DNA of 64,000 nt from Melampsora larici-populina 98AG31 (Eukaryota; Basidiomycota; Pucciniomycetes; Pucciniales; Melampsoraceae): contig NW_006768781.1 in the NCBI RefSeq assembly GCF_000204055.1, positions 825,940 through 889,939 of the forward strand, read 5' to 3'. Below, one piece after another: positions 10,459 through 21,197 of this stretch; position 1 is the first letter of the stretch, and every line of letters starts with the position of its first letter. A program made the position numbers and the translations under genes. The notes beneath the pieces are model-generated. The model made no database searches, had not been told where the DNA came from, and was given only the letters and a program-made list of their open reading frames with translations.

Positions 10459-11295
10459 CAGGGTTGTTTTCAGTTCTATCAAATTTTGAGGTTTGAGTTG
10501 GTTAAGGCTTGATCCATCATTTGTATTCACATTTTCTCAGAGCTGCTTGTAGCATTACCACTGCCTTGATTGTCTTATACTGACAAAAGAAGCAACATTG
10601 GTCATGATTGTGAACTTGTCTCCCTTCAAAATAGTTTGATGTGGATTGATCATCAACACAATACAAAGAAATGACAAGAACCTGGACAGACAGGTTAAAT
10701 AGTTAAGCTCTGGATGAACTTGAAAGAAGTAGACACAGCAGAGATGATGCTACTCTTACATGCAACAGAACAGGAGGAATAAAAAGTGAGCTACATAGAC
10801 AAGTGAGCTAGGTCCAGTTTGAAAACTGGACAAAAATAATGAGAGAAAGAATTACTCTGAGTTTTCACATTTATAATGGTTAGGAACAAACTCAGATATC
10901 AAGGGAGGACATGTACATATGAAAGCTTAAGGGGAACAGGAAACGTCACAAACAATCACAAACAAGAAATAGATGAACATGAGCCTTTTCCTAAATTGGC
11001 TTGATGAAAAACAACTATTGTACTGACTTAAATAAACAAAAATGGAACTCTGTAACACTTTCTTGAGACTGTTACCAGTGCTTGCACAACATTCCCACAA
11101 TTCAGATTTGTAATGTACTTGACACTTTCGACCTTTTACAACAACACCTTTGAGAGAGCCCTCTTAGGACTTGATCCAAATACTAACACCAAGTTATTTT
11201 TGTGAGACTGCTTTCATAAGGGCTTTGGAGATATTTCCCCCTGTAGATTGCATTGTCTAGATATCAAAGAGCTGAAAACCTCCCAATTAGACAAA
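10459..11295. other. Intergenic, no gene seen
   Basis: AT-rich sequence between the decayed transposase and the hAT element. No convincing coding or RNA feature was found. Confidence 0.4.
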
Positions 11296-11302
11296 GTGAG
11301 AC

Positions 11303-14300
11303 CAAGTCTGGCTCGCAGCGCCGTGCAGCGCTGCTGACCGCAATTTGGGTAACGTAGCTTTAATTTGGGGGGGACAAGCTCGGTAGTTTCAGCGGTAGCT
11401 TTGCCATTTTTTTTGGCAAAGTTTAGTAGTGGGCAGCGTAATTTTAAGTCGCAGCGTCTCGCAGCGTTGCCAGCCAAAATGTAGCGTTTTTTTCTTTTGT
11501 ATTCACAATAAGAAAAAAAAGTTTCAAACTACAAAACTTGTATTGTAAAGACCGTCAAGAAAGGTGCAAAAGGTTAACAAAAAATACTACTGTAAAGACT
11601 GTAAAGAAATATGAAAGAGAGAAAAAGATTGACTTTAAAAAAATAACTCATAAAAAATGGAATCAACAAGTTAAAGTTAGAATTGAGACTGTCTGGTCTT
11701 TTTTTTGATTGCTTTCTTTGCGAACTCAATCACCTTTCCCACTTCAGCAAAATCACCAGTCAAAGGAACACCTTCTGTTCTCCATAACTGACTACTTACC
11801 AGCATCTCAATCATACGAGGTGCTCGGCCACCACGTTCTGCAACACAGATTCGCCCTGCGAAAGAGAATGATCTCTCAGGGGCAGCAGAAGCGGCTGGGG
11901 TTGCAAGGTAATCCTGAGCCAGTACGGACAAGACCGGGTATTTCCCTGCATGAGCCTGAAGAAAAACCAGGATCAGTATGGTATACAAACAACATAAAAA
12001 GAGAGAGAAAAGAAGGAAACGAAAAGGAAATTCATACATACCTTCCACCAATCCAAAACGGATTGAGGATCCTTCAAATTAGCCGATCCCATTGGATCAA
12101 TACCTTGAAGGTATCAATCAAGCTCATTAAGATCACTTGAGGTCACTACCTCATCATAGAAATTCATTGATTTGGATCCAAAAGCTTCAACTTCAGGTGA
12201 TTCAGATCGTCGAAGAGTAGCAGTTGGTTGGTTATGGAGTTCCATTTCATCACGTTTGTTGGTAAAAACAGCTTTCAGTAATTCCTCGGCTCGATTGTTG
12301 CCTTCTGCGCCCATCCCGAAAGAGTGAGAAAAAAACTTGACTCTAAGTGCAGGGTGGAAGACTGCGGCCAGGATCAGAGTGTCGCATTCACTTGCTTCAT
12401 TTAAATAAGAAATGATCTTATCGATCATGATATCAACCATGGGATAAAGGGGATCATTCTGGTGCATCCGTTTGAATCGTTAGATGAATGTACTTTGCCA
12501 AAACGAGACAACCTGTTGGTTGATCTCCCTCCATCTCACGAGTTAAAATTTTATAAGGCTGTGAAGCAGATCAAAAATTCAGATTAGTATCAGGTTGATT
12601 TCAAGATTAAAATAAAACAGATAAGAAAGATGAAAGCGAAATGGAAGGAGTACTTACAGTGAGAATGTCTAACAGGTCTCTCAACGCTTGCCAATAGGCC
12701 ACTGAAAATATGACCTCTTCAAAATAACCGTATTTCTTGCCATCTTTTTTTGGACGACGTTTCTTAGAATGAACCTCAGCCAAGTTGTCTTTCATGACTC
12801 TATCGATGAGCTAAACCAAAATTACAATTATTAGCATCATATATAATGGAAGACAAAGACCAGACCACTTACATCACGAGCGGCCCACATTCTCTCCCAA
12901 CGCTCAGCTTGGATACCCCAACGGATCCCATGGCCTGATAGAAGGGCCTTGAGCTGAGGTAAATCATCAAGCTTACGCTGGGTCTTTGCTCTCTCTCGAC
13001 GTTGATTAAAGTTGGCCCGGTGTCCACTTGAACGCGTTAGCTTCTTGTTCACCGTGTCCATCTGCAAGTGTAAATAAAAAACATTAGATTATAGAGCGAT
13101 GAAATGAAAGTAGGAAAAGAAGTGCTTACATCTTTAGTGAGCTGTTTCATATACGTGTCACCAAGAAGATAAGCATTCTTGCGCTGTTTGTAAACCTCAG
13201 GCTCGTCATCCTGTTCTGCGTCTTCTTGTTCTTTGTCAGTTTCGCATTCTGAATTTGATTTGTCGGATCCACTACTGTGATTGCTGTCGAGATCATCATC
13301 ATCACTTGTCCCACCCTCAACCGAATCGATGGTGTTGTAGGTGCCATTCAGCTCGTCGTCCTCATTGATCACAGACATTACTTGAACCTCGGGAAAACGA
13401 CCTAGAGCACTATGACGGACTCGTCTGGGCTTCATTCCAAGGGCATCGAGACCTGCCTTAACAATGAGCCCCATCTTGTGGCAGAAACATCGTATCGTCA
13501 TCTTCTTTGGATTCCAAAGAAGCTGATGATCAACATGGAAACTTGCTTCCTTGAGTTGTTTATGAATCTCGCGGGCCATAGTAAAATTGTTACTGACTGA
13601 GTCGGATACACTAGCGAGCATGTGTAATTAAAACTTATGTCAGATTTCAAAGCAAATCTGAATTAAAAAGGGAGAGACGATGAACAATGAGACTTATCTT
13701 TTGATACAGGTTGTTCTTTTTTAAGATAGCCACCATTGGCTCCGCGAGTAAAACGCCCTTGTGATGCCACGCGACGAGCTTCATGCTGAGATGCCGAATC
13801 ACATATGTCCAGTCGTTGTTGATGTAGGAGACCGAGGAACCGATGAACGCATGCAAGTTTCCTTTAACTGTCCATACATCTTGGATTGGGCAGAACTTGC
13901 TACGCAAGTTCTGCAATCAAAATAGTTAATATGTCATTCAAAACGTTTGGAGAAATAAATGAAAATACATACCTTGAGCTCGTTTTCGATGACCAGATCC
14001 CGGAGCGAGAGGTAAAGCCGTTTAGCCTTGTCAGCTGACCATTTGCGGCCAAACACTTGAGCATCAGGGCGTAGCCAATGTATGATGGACTTAAGGATCG
14101 GGTCTTCAATTCGGATGAAGGGGAGGGCGTGTGATACTTGCCAAATTGCTAAGCATTGATTGAGGGTTTTGTTGGAAAACGTTGGCACCGACTTTACAAA
14201 ACACGAGAGGGATGTCTGGTGGGTTTGACGCAGGCGTTCAGCTCGTAGTTCAGATACGGTTGGAGGAAGCTTGGCACCAGCTTCGATGGCCTGCTGACGA

Positions 14301-15916
14301 CGATGGCAGCCGGCTCCAGATTTCCCGGGTTGGTTGTGGCCGTCTCGATGGGCTTTGAGGTTTGACCTAGAGCTACCGCTGATGCGAACCACCTTGCGAC
14401 ACCATAGGCAACCGTAAGAGAGTCCAGGTCTGTCGAGTGGCTACATAGACAGGTTTAGTATCAGCTCTGAGGTTACAAATGTGAAGTTGATTCATGATAA
14501 TCAACATTTTTATTTTGTTTTACGTACATCATTTTCACCGTGAGTTGGTTTTCCAAAGAATTTATATGGGCAATCATATTCAGTCTCAGCCGGTTGGTTC
14601 CGTTTTTGCTTTCGAATGCGCAGATTCTCGTCATCGGAATCTTGGGCCAAATCGACTTCGGGAGGGCCTGTCTCCTAAAGATGGTGTGATGACAAACAAC
14701 ACCAATCAGTTATGTATGTCATACTTACAATTTATGTAACACCAATTTAACTTACAATGGGGGTTGCTACTCTGGTTGGGGCCCTGGAACTAACCGCGGT
14801 CAAAACGATAGATGAACCTTCAGAGTTTTATAACTCAGAGCCGGTGGCAGAGTGCGAATGTGATCGGCTGGAGTTCTGTGTCACCTATGTAATCATTGTA
14901 TAACGAAAAGATAAGAAAGATATATTTAAGAGAAACACAATGAAAAGAACGATGAAATTAAGAAACACTTACAGATGGACGTGATACAGTATTGGATCGG
15001 CCACGCGTTGGTGCACGAATGACTTCATCGCCAGGTAAGGAAGCCGAACGTTCTCGCCTTCGGTGGACATGCCCGTCCCGTACGTCCCTTACGCCGAAGT
15101 TGAAGTCAACAAGTCCACGTCGTGAGTCAGAAGAAGGGGTGATCATCCCCGGGACTCGTCTGGCAGGAGTGATTATGCGAGATGAACGACGAGGGGGAGC
15201 AGGTTCGTCAGTTTCATATCCCGCAGCCAAAAAGCTGTCGATCGTAGGTTGCTTGTTCAACATGCTGAAATATTTATCAGTAATGTTTTTAGGAATATAA
15301 GATGGAAGGAGTAAAGCGGAAAATGGAGAATTCAAAATCAAAGTCAAAGAAAGATAAACGAAGTCGAGGAAAAGTTGATGTGGTGATGATTGATTTGGTA
15401 CGTTTGGATTGGAAACGGTCTGAATTGGCGTATTGGAGTAGGATGTTAGTGGTACTGGTCAACTGAAATATCAACGAGTTGAAAAGTTGGAAGATGGATG
15501 GGAGAACACACCTGATATATAGGGTTTCTCTCGATGAGAAACCCTCTCGCTCCTGCCCACGGACCGTGCAATCGGTAATGTTTGATTGGTTGGGCCACTG
15601 TGAGATCTGTGCGTGTTGATATCGATCTATTTGGCGGCATTTGTTGATGCTGTGGTGGGTAGGGTTTTGATATTGAGGAAGTGGTGTTCTGGTGGGTGGT
15701 GTGGTGTATGGAATCATGGCGTCAAGCCAAGGATAGCGGTGTGAATACCGGGCCCAGACCCGGTAGTTGAAAGCGTAGTTCCCCAAAATTCGGGGCTTAA
15801 TTGCTAGCGGGAGGCGTAGTGCCCGGGTTCCCTTCGAACCGGTTATCGAAGCGGCTGCGCCATGCGCAGCGCTACGCCGCGCATCACGCTTTCTTCGGCG
15901 CGGCGAGCCAGATTTG
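11303..15916 (-). mobile_element. hAT-superfamily DNA transposon, near full length
   Basis: The left end begins CAAGTCTGGCTCGC and the reverse complement of the right end begins CAAATCTGGCTCGC, continuing similarly into GCGCCG. Both sides carry the same flanking heptamer GTGAGAC (11296..11302 and 15917..15923), consistent with an 8-bp hAT duplication with one changed base. Both subterminal regions are GC-rich and full of GCAGCG, GCGTAG and TAGCG motifs that may bind transposase. A single split transposase gene fills the interior on the minus strand. Confidence 0.85.
11677..15263 (-). pseudogene. hAT transposase, multi-exon, interrupted by stops
   Basis: The start at 15263 gives MLNKQPTIDSFLAAGYETDE. 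A BED-type zinc finger near 14380-14460 shows YGCLWCRK...SNLKAHRDGH. The catalytic core follows (DVWTVKGNLHAFIGS, ...RCFCHKMGLIVKAGL near 13470). The end holds the hAT dimerisation motif ASAAPERSFSFAGR and terminates at TAA 11677..11679. Introns are GT-AG and 50-100 nt. Two disruptions are seen: a TGA in the exon near 12118, between NELD and YLQGIDPMG, and a TAA in the second exon near 14830, between SATGSEL and NSEGSS. Both could come from single C-to-T changes (CGA and CAA). It is therefore probably not autonomous now, unless the second exon is spliced differently than I infer. Confidence 0.8.
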
Positions 15917-15923
15917 GTGAGAC

Positions 15924-16289
15924 ACATGTGGCACAGGCCTCTGTTTGGATTCAAAGGCATGCTATTTGGCTGATCAGCAAGATAGCAAGGTATTTTATCA
16001 CAGAGGCACCAAAGATGTGTGCTTGGGGCACAATTGGTATGCAAAATCAAAGTCTGAACACAATCAACCTACCTATGTCCTCAACTCTCACTGTCTCAGT
16101 GCACCTCAACAAAAGAAAATATGCATTTTGTATCCTGAAGATAATCCATAAGGTTTTTCTGTAAAGTTTTTTTTGTCTGCACTGAAAACTATCAAAGGAT
16201 GCCTGTAAGAACTCGAGAACCTTTGAATGACGTGAACTGGTTGATGTTGTTGCTACTTAGACTGATCAAGAAGATAACAATACTTGTCT
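15924..16289. other. hAT insertion-site flank, possible coding relic
   Basis: The frame 15945..16151 reads as protein-like (SKACYLADQQDSKVFYHRG) but I cannot assign it, and it has no start or partner exon I trust. It may be the remnant of the locus into which the hAT element jumped. Confidence 0.3.
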
Positions 16290-17465
16290 TTTTCTGTCTG
16301 TCTAGGGTCCTTAGGCCATGTTATGCCAGTGCTTCACGCATTCAAAATTTGAGTTGTTTTCACAAGTCAATGCCTTCAAGTCTCAAGTTCTCCTTGCATT
16401 CTTTTCTGCGGGTTTTATCTACATGTCTAGCCTTTTCATTTTGTGTTCTCTCAGTGCTTTGCTGAATCCAAAACCAAGACTCTACCCTGCATTTTTTGCT
16501 CTTTTTGAGCTCTCAAACATCGATTTCTACGATTCTTATATTATAGACAAGGAAATCGGTTTTTGCGGGTCTTTCCTCAAAAATTGAGGGTGAATCCCAT
16601 TTTTTCACATTCTCTTCTGCGAAACGCTCCGAATCTGTGTTGCATACATAGCTCTACAGTAAACTTAACCAAGCCCCTCGCGCGCCCTTGAAGAGGGGCT
16701 TATAAATGTCTCTCGTTGTTTTGGAGAAGTAGACGCGGCCGTGCGAGCGGTTTAGTATAGTGAAGCTGGCACTCCACACGCGCTTCCCACAAGGCTCCTA
16801 CCCGTTGGTAGTCGAGAAGTGGCTTTCGCCACCGTATGTCTTCGGCAGCGCGGTTGTAATCTTACTCTCCCCAGTTGTTGCGAGAGGCCAGTCAAAAATT
16901 TATAAAAACCTCTGTCAACTACCTCTTCGCCCTCCTCATCACCCATCTTACAATCAAATATTCAAAATCAACTTGTCTCGTTCGTTACATCCAAAACAAA
17001 ATTTCATCATGCTTTTCTCGAAATTAGTTATTGCTGCTGTTCTAGTTGGTCAGTTGATGGTCGACCCATGATCCCTGATATATAATTCACTTTTTCCTTC
17101 ATACTAACCTCCCCGCCCAATTATACAGTCTCAGTCTCTAGCACACCCACTCAAAAGAACCAAATGTGGGTGAAGTCTTTGTGTTGCTATATAATCAAAT
17201 TATGTACTAATGGTCCTGGATTAAATAATTGATAACAGTACCGATGATGCTGTCCTGCAAAGACGAGCTGCGGAGGTCAACGTATTTGAAAAGAGAAGGT
17301 AAGTTGAGGCTGCATGAGAATCCACTAGTCTAAAGATGCACCTCAATTTGCTGACTGTCAATGTCGTTTTCCTTTCAAAGATCTTCGGTGAGTCACTGCG
17401 GGGTCTGTGACCCGGATGAATGCCAACTCAAATTATCAGGATGCAGAGCTGCTGGCTGTTGTTGA
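16290..17465 (+). repeat. Left arm of a ~1.15-kb imperfect inverted duplication
   Basis: Matches the reverse complement of about 19183..20320. Shared landmarks in order are TTTTTCTGTCTGTCTAG, GCTTCACGCATTCAAA, a GC-rich AGCCCCTCGCGCG block, CTACCCGTTGGTAGTCGAG, GAGGCCAGTCAAAAAT and then a four-exon secreted-peptide gene. Divergence is moderate and the arms have different small indels. Confidence 0.85.
17009..17465 (+). CDS. Secreted six-cysteine peptide precursor (paralog A)
   Basis: Four exons (17009..17048, 17129..17165, 17239..17298, 17381..17465) with matching phases give 73 aa. The N-terminus MLFSKLVIAAVLVVSVSS is a short signal peptide. A polar propeptide follows with LQRR and ends FEKRR, a likely Kex2 site. 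The remaining 27 residues hold all six cysteines: SHCGVCDPDEC, then SGCRAAGCC and stop. The design (signal, propeptide, dibasic site, compact Cys-rich peptide) fits fungal secreted peptides and rust effector candidates. The role is not known. The paralog at 19183..19644 preserves the exon structure and cysteine spacing, which supports the model. Confidence 0.82.
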
Positions 17466-18880
17466 CTGGAGTGAATCAATGGAACCCATCTTTTACACTA
17501 TTGCAAAGAGATGATGAAAGGTTACACCTACCTCTTGTTCATTTGTTTTCTGCGCTAGGGGTTCTGTGTCTAGTTTCGATTTCGTGCATGTGTTCATTCT
17601 CAGTTTCTTGACTCTTGCTTCCTTATTCTATCAGCCTGATGTTTCTCACGCGCTAGATGTGATCCCTTTCAGTTGCTCTCTTGTTCTGATCTTTTCACTT
17701 TTGTTTCCTTGAATCTGGTTTTTGTTCCTACAATTTAATTTTCCAATTAAGTGAGAATGCATCAACACATCCAAGTGACCTCAAAATGTGCTTGTGAGAT
17801 TACTGTGGAGTTGAAAATGTTGATGGGGGTCAATCAACATAGCATTTCATGGAATGCAACTTTGATCGATTCAATCATCAAGTTAAAGCCAGCCTATCAA
17901 GACTTCATCATCAAACTAACTATCAAACCTTGCCATTAAATTTACTTGGTTCTCAATTCACATAATCAACTAATATTCCAATGAAATAAATCAAACTCAT
18001 TGATTCAATTGTTTCTCAAATTCAAAAAGGCCATCAACTGAAATACAAGAGATAAACCAATCAAACTTAAATGGTTTTATTCACCATGTTTTAAACAAAT
18101 GTAAAAGTTGTCCAGGTTGCTTAATAGCATCAAAACGTGGTAAATTACCGATCTAACCAAAAAGTTGCTCAAAATCAATGTTCCGTCAATTATTCAAACC
18201 ATCATCTGAAGCAGAAAACACTGGAAAGACATTACTCACAATAGAAGCATTAGATCCACAACAACAATATTCAACGTCAGAATATCTACCATCAGTTCAT
18301 GTTTCTTGTTGAGCAACTTCATGTACATTTGTAAACAAGTTCAGATGAAGTAGGGTCAGGGCCAGATTTCGCTGATTATCCTTACACCAAATCAAGTAAC
18401 CGGATTGGTTATTAGTAAAAGCTTAGGAAAAGAAAAAATTGTAACAAATCAACTTAAACCTATGATAGCAGATGGATATGCAGATCACGGAGGATTATCT
18501 TCTGTGATAAAATTAGTTAGATGATTTGGAGGATCGAAATTACTGTGGTTTGATCACACGAGGGACTGACCTAGCCCCCGGATAATTCCACTGGAATCTG
18601 CAGATAATGATTATGATTTGCCCCACAGATCTTTGCCTATGTCATCGATGAGATAGATATGGTTTTTTCCAAACGTGGATTGGGATCAGGGAGGAAAAAG
18701 GTGTGCTTTTGTATCATCTCATTTTTTTGAAGAAAAACAGTCTAGATATCATTATTCATATCTACTCCATCTAAATCAGAGATCACGACTAGACACCGAG
18801 ATCCCAAGGCAGAAAACAAATGAATAAAAGGCGACCTTGCATCATCTCTTTGCAATAGTATAAAATGGGGGTACCATCAG
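17466..18880. other. Spacer between inverted arms, with a possible coding relic
   Basis: No intact gene. Between about 18180 and 18560, frames on the plus strand read as decayed protein (MFRQLFKPSSEAENTGKTLL, later MIADGYADHGGLSSVIKLV) with stops and frame changes. I cannot name the family. The rest is AT-rich. Confidence 0.35.
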
Positions 18881-19025
18881 GGATGCAGGAATGAGTACCG
18901 AGTATGAGTATATACTCAACTGATACTCACTTTGTACGGGTTTACAGGGCCAAAAATAGGCAAAAATACTCAGTATACTCAATAATACTCACTTTACTGA
19001 GTAAACTCATACTCACTCCTGCATC
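18881..19025. mobile_element. Short MITE with 8-bp flanking duplication (hAT-like)
   Basis: The 145-bp element has ends reading GATGCAGGAATGAGTA and, on the other strand, GATGCAGGAGTGAGTA. The interior is rich in ACTCA and TGAGT. Flanks are ACCATCAG (18873..18880) and ACCATCGG (19026..19033), an 8-bp duplication with one mismatch, which suggests hAT-type insertion. It lies in the spacer of the inverted duplication. Confidence 0.75.
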
Positions 19026-19182
19026 ACCATCGGTCCACTCCAGTTTTGTAGTAAAGTACGTAATGGCTCGATTGCATACAACACTAACTGAACGGTACAA
19101 ACGGAAAGACTAGTCCCCCTTAAAAAAGGTCATCTGGTCGAAGCGTGGTGTGTTGACTTTAGAGTGTATGTGGGTTATTATT

Positions 19183-19644
19183 CTAATTCCTATGATGATG
19201 ACAACAGCCAGCATCTTTACATCCTGATGAATCGGATTCGCATTCAGTAGGGTCACAGGCCCCGCATGGACTCCCTCGAGATCTTTGAGAGGAAAACCAC
19301 ATTCACACCAGTCAGCAAATCGAGGTGCAGCGTTTGATTAGCGGATGCTCATGCAGCCTCAACTTACCCTCTCTTTCCGAATACCTTGACCGCCGCAGCT
19401 CGTCTTTGCAGGACAGCATCATTGGTCCTGTTATCAATTATATACCCCATTAGGACCCAATTTGATTTCAAAGAGTCACATAGACTTCACTCACATTTGG
19501 TTCTTTTCAGTGGGTGTGCTAGAGACTGAGACTGTATACGTAGAAAGGGAGGTTAGTATGATGGAAAAAGTGGATTATATATCAGGACTCATGGTTTAAC
19601 TGACCAGCTAGGACAGCAGCAATAACTAATTTTAAGAAAAGCAT
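19183..19644 (-). CDS. Secreted six-cysteine peptide precursor (paralog B)
   Basis: Minus-strand gene of four exons giving 78 aa. It starts at 19644 with MLFLKLVIAAVLAVSVSS, a signal peptide nearly identical to that of paralog A. The propeptide retains LQRRAA and ends FGKR. The mature part has six cysteines with the same spacing as A: PCGACDPTEC, SGC, AGCC. It then extends with HHHRN to TAG at 19183..19185. The residues between cysteines differ strongly from A while the signal peptide and introns are better kept, suggesting relaxed or diversifying change in the mature peptide. Its promoter block matches that of A. Confidence 0.82.
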
Positions 19645-20320
19645 GATGAAGGATTTGATTTTGAATATTCGATTTTAAGATGGGTGATGAGGAGGGCGAA
19701 GAGGTAGTTGACGGAGGTTCATATAGATTTTTGACTGGCCTCTCGCAAAAACTGAAGAGAGTCACCACCAGAAACGTACGGTGGCGAAAGCCACTTCTCG
19801 ACTACCAACGGGTAGTACCTGTATGTAGCTGATAGCTGAGCATTTACTCAGATGTTTGCACATATGTAGTGTATGCTTTATGGCTCAGATGTGCAGTGGA
19901 GAGTCAATTATAAGCCTATAAGCCCTTCTTCGAGGGCGCGCACGAGGCCGCGCGAGGGGCTTAGTCAAACTTGCTGTGGAGTTTATATGCGACGCAGATT
20001 CCGAGTTTTTCGCGGAAAAAATGCGAAATAGTCGGATTCGCATCTCATGTTTTTGGGGACAGAGCCGCGAACACCAACCTTTTCGTCTGACATAAGAATC
20101 ATAGAAAATAGTGTTTGAAAGGTAAATAACGAACAAAAATTTTGATTAAGCAAAGCATTGAGAGAAGATAAATCATCAAACAGGCTAGACATGTGAGCAA
20201 AGCCCACAGAAAGAATGACAAGGGCGGATTTGAGGCTTGAAGGTAATTTTTACTCGGTAAAAACTCAACATTTGAATGCGTGAAGCAGTGGAAACAATAA
20301 CCTAAAAACACTAGACAGAC
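19183..20320 (-). repeat. Right arm of the ~1.15-kb imperfect inverted duplication
   Basis: Reverse-complement partner of 16290..17465. The outer boundary is near the TTTTTTCTGTCTGTCTAG motif (minus strand, around 20320). Confidence 0.85.
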
Positions 20321-20812
20321 AGAAAAAAAATGTCAGAACCGGCCAAATTATAAAACACAGCTTCTTAGCATATGGTAATATAGCACCAAAATTGGTGAAT
20401 ATTTTTTGTGCAAAGTCTGAAAAGGGATTGTTTTGACCTCTTGTAGAAATTTTTAGCTCGGTTGCAAGTGATAGTTTTTAATAGCAGATGACCATTTATC
20501 TGTAGTGGATGTGTTCCACTAAAGCAAGATTCCATGTAAGTGCCCTTTGGGCCTACATGCTTTGCTTCTTGGTTTGGTAGGCCTTGAAGGGCACGGAGTT
20601 AGATTGGGTGAATACGTATTACAAGGAACTATACCTGAACCCAAATCAAATAATCAGACTGCAAGTGAACAAATCCATACTTTACAATTGAAATCAATCA
20701 ATGTCAATTTCTTCATTCCTTGGATGTACATAAGTCCAGCCCAATAAAAGATGACTGTTTTGATCATGGGTTAGTAGATCAGGTCTGCAAAGTGCGTCCG
20801 GCGTGCATGCAA
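20321..20812. other. Intergenic, no gene seen
   Basis: The frame 20547..20747 has no motif or signal. Nothing else was recognised. Confidence 0.4.
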
Positions 20813-20894
20813 GACTTGATGGCGCAATGGTAGCGCGTCCGACTCCAGAAATGGTCCCATCGGAAGGCTGCGTGTTCAAGTCACGTTCGGGTCA
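20813..20894 (+). tRNA. tRNA-Trp (CCA) with a 10-nt intron, second copy
   Basis: Same mature sequence as the copy at 7984..8065. Acceptor stem GACTTGA/TCGGGTC, anticodon CCA, T loop TTCAAGT and discriminator A are identical. The intron differs by a two-base change (AAATGGTCCC here). It lies about 300 bp upstream of the proteasome gene on the same strand. Confidence 0.95.
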
Positions 20895-21197
20895 GCGTCT
20901 GTTTTTGACGATCTTTGGTCTCCCTCAACGCCGCTGTCCAGATTGTTAGGATGTCGGTCGCATCTTTCTGATTTATTTTGAGGCATGTGTGATGCTGTCG
21001 ATGAATCATGATCGATGGAGGATACTGATGGGTCGAGGTGTCAGATTGAGAAATGTGTATATCGAGTGTTGAGATGACGTTATGTTACAGAGAATAAAAT
21101 GGACGCGTAATTCAGATCGATCGAACTTATCATCATCACCTTCAATTCGATCAAATTCCCAACTAATCACTTCCTCTTCACCTCTCCCTACCTCACA

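Noticed and set aside
15289..16050. Long minus-strand open frame of 253 codons
   Set aside because: It runs across the right terminal repeat of the hAT element and its flank, has no domain and odd composition, and overlaps the transposase promoter. Most likely chance.
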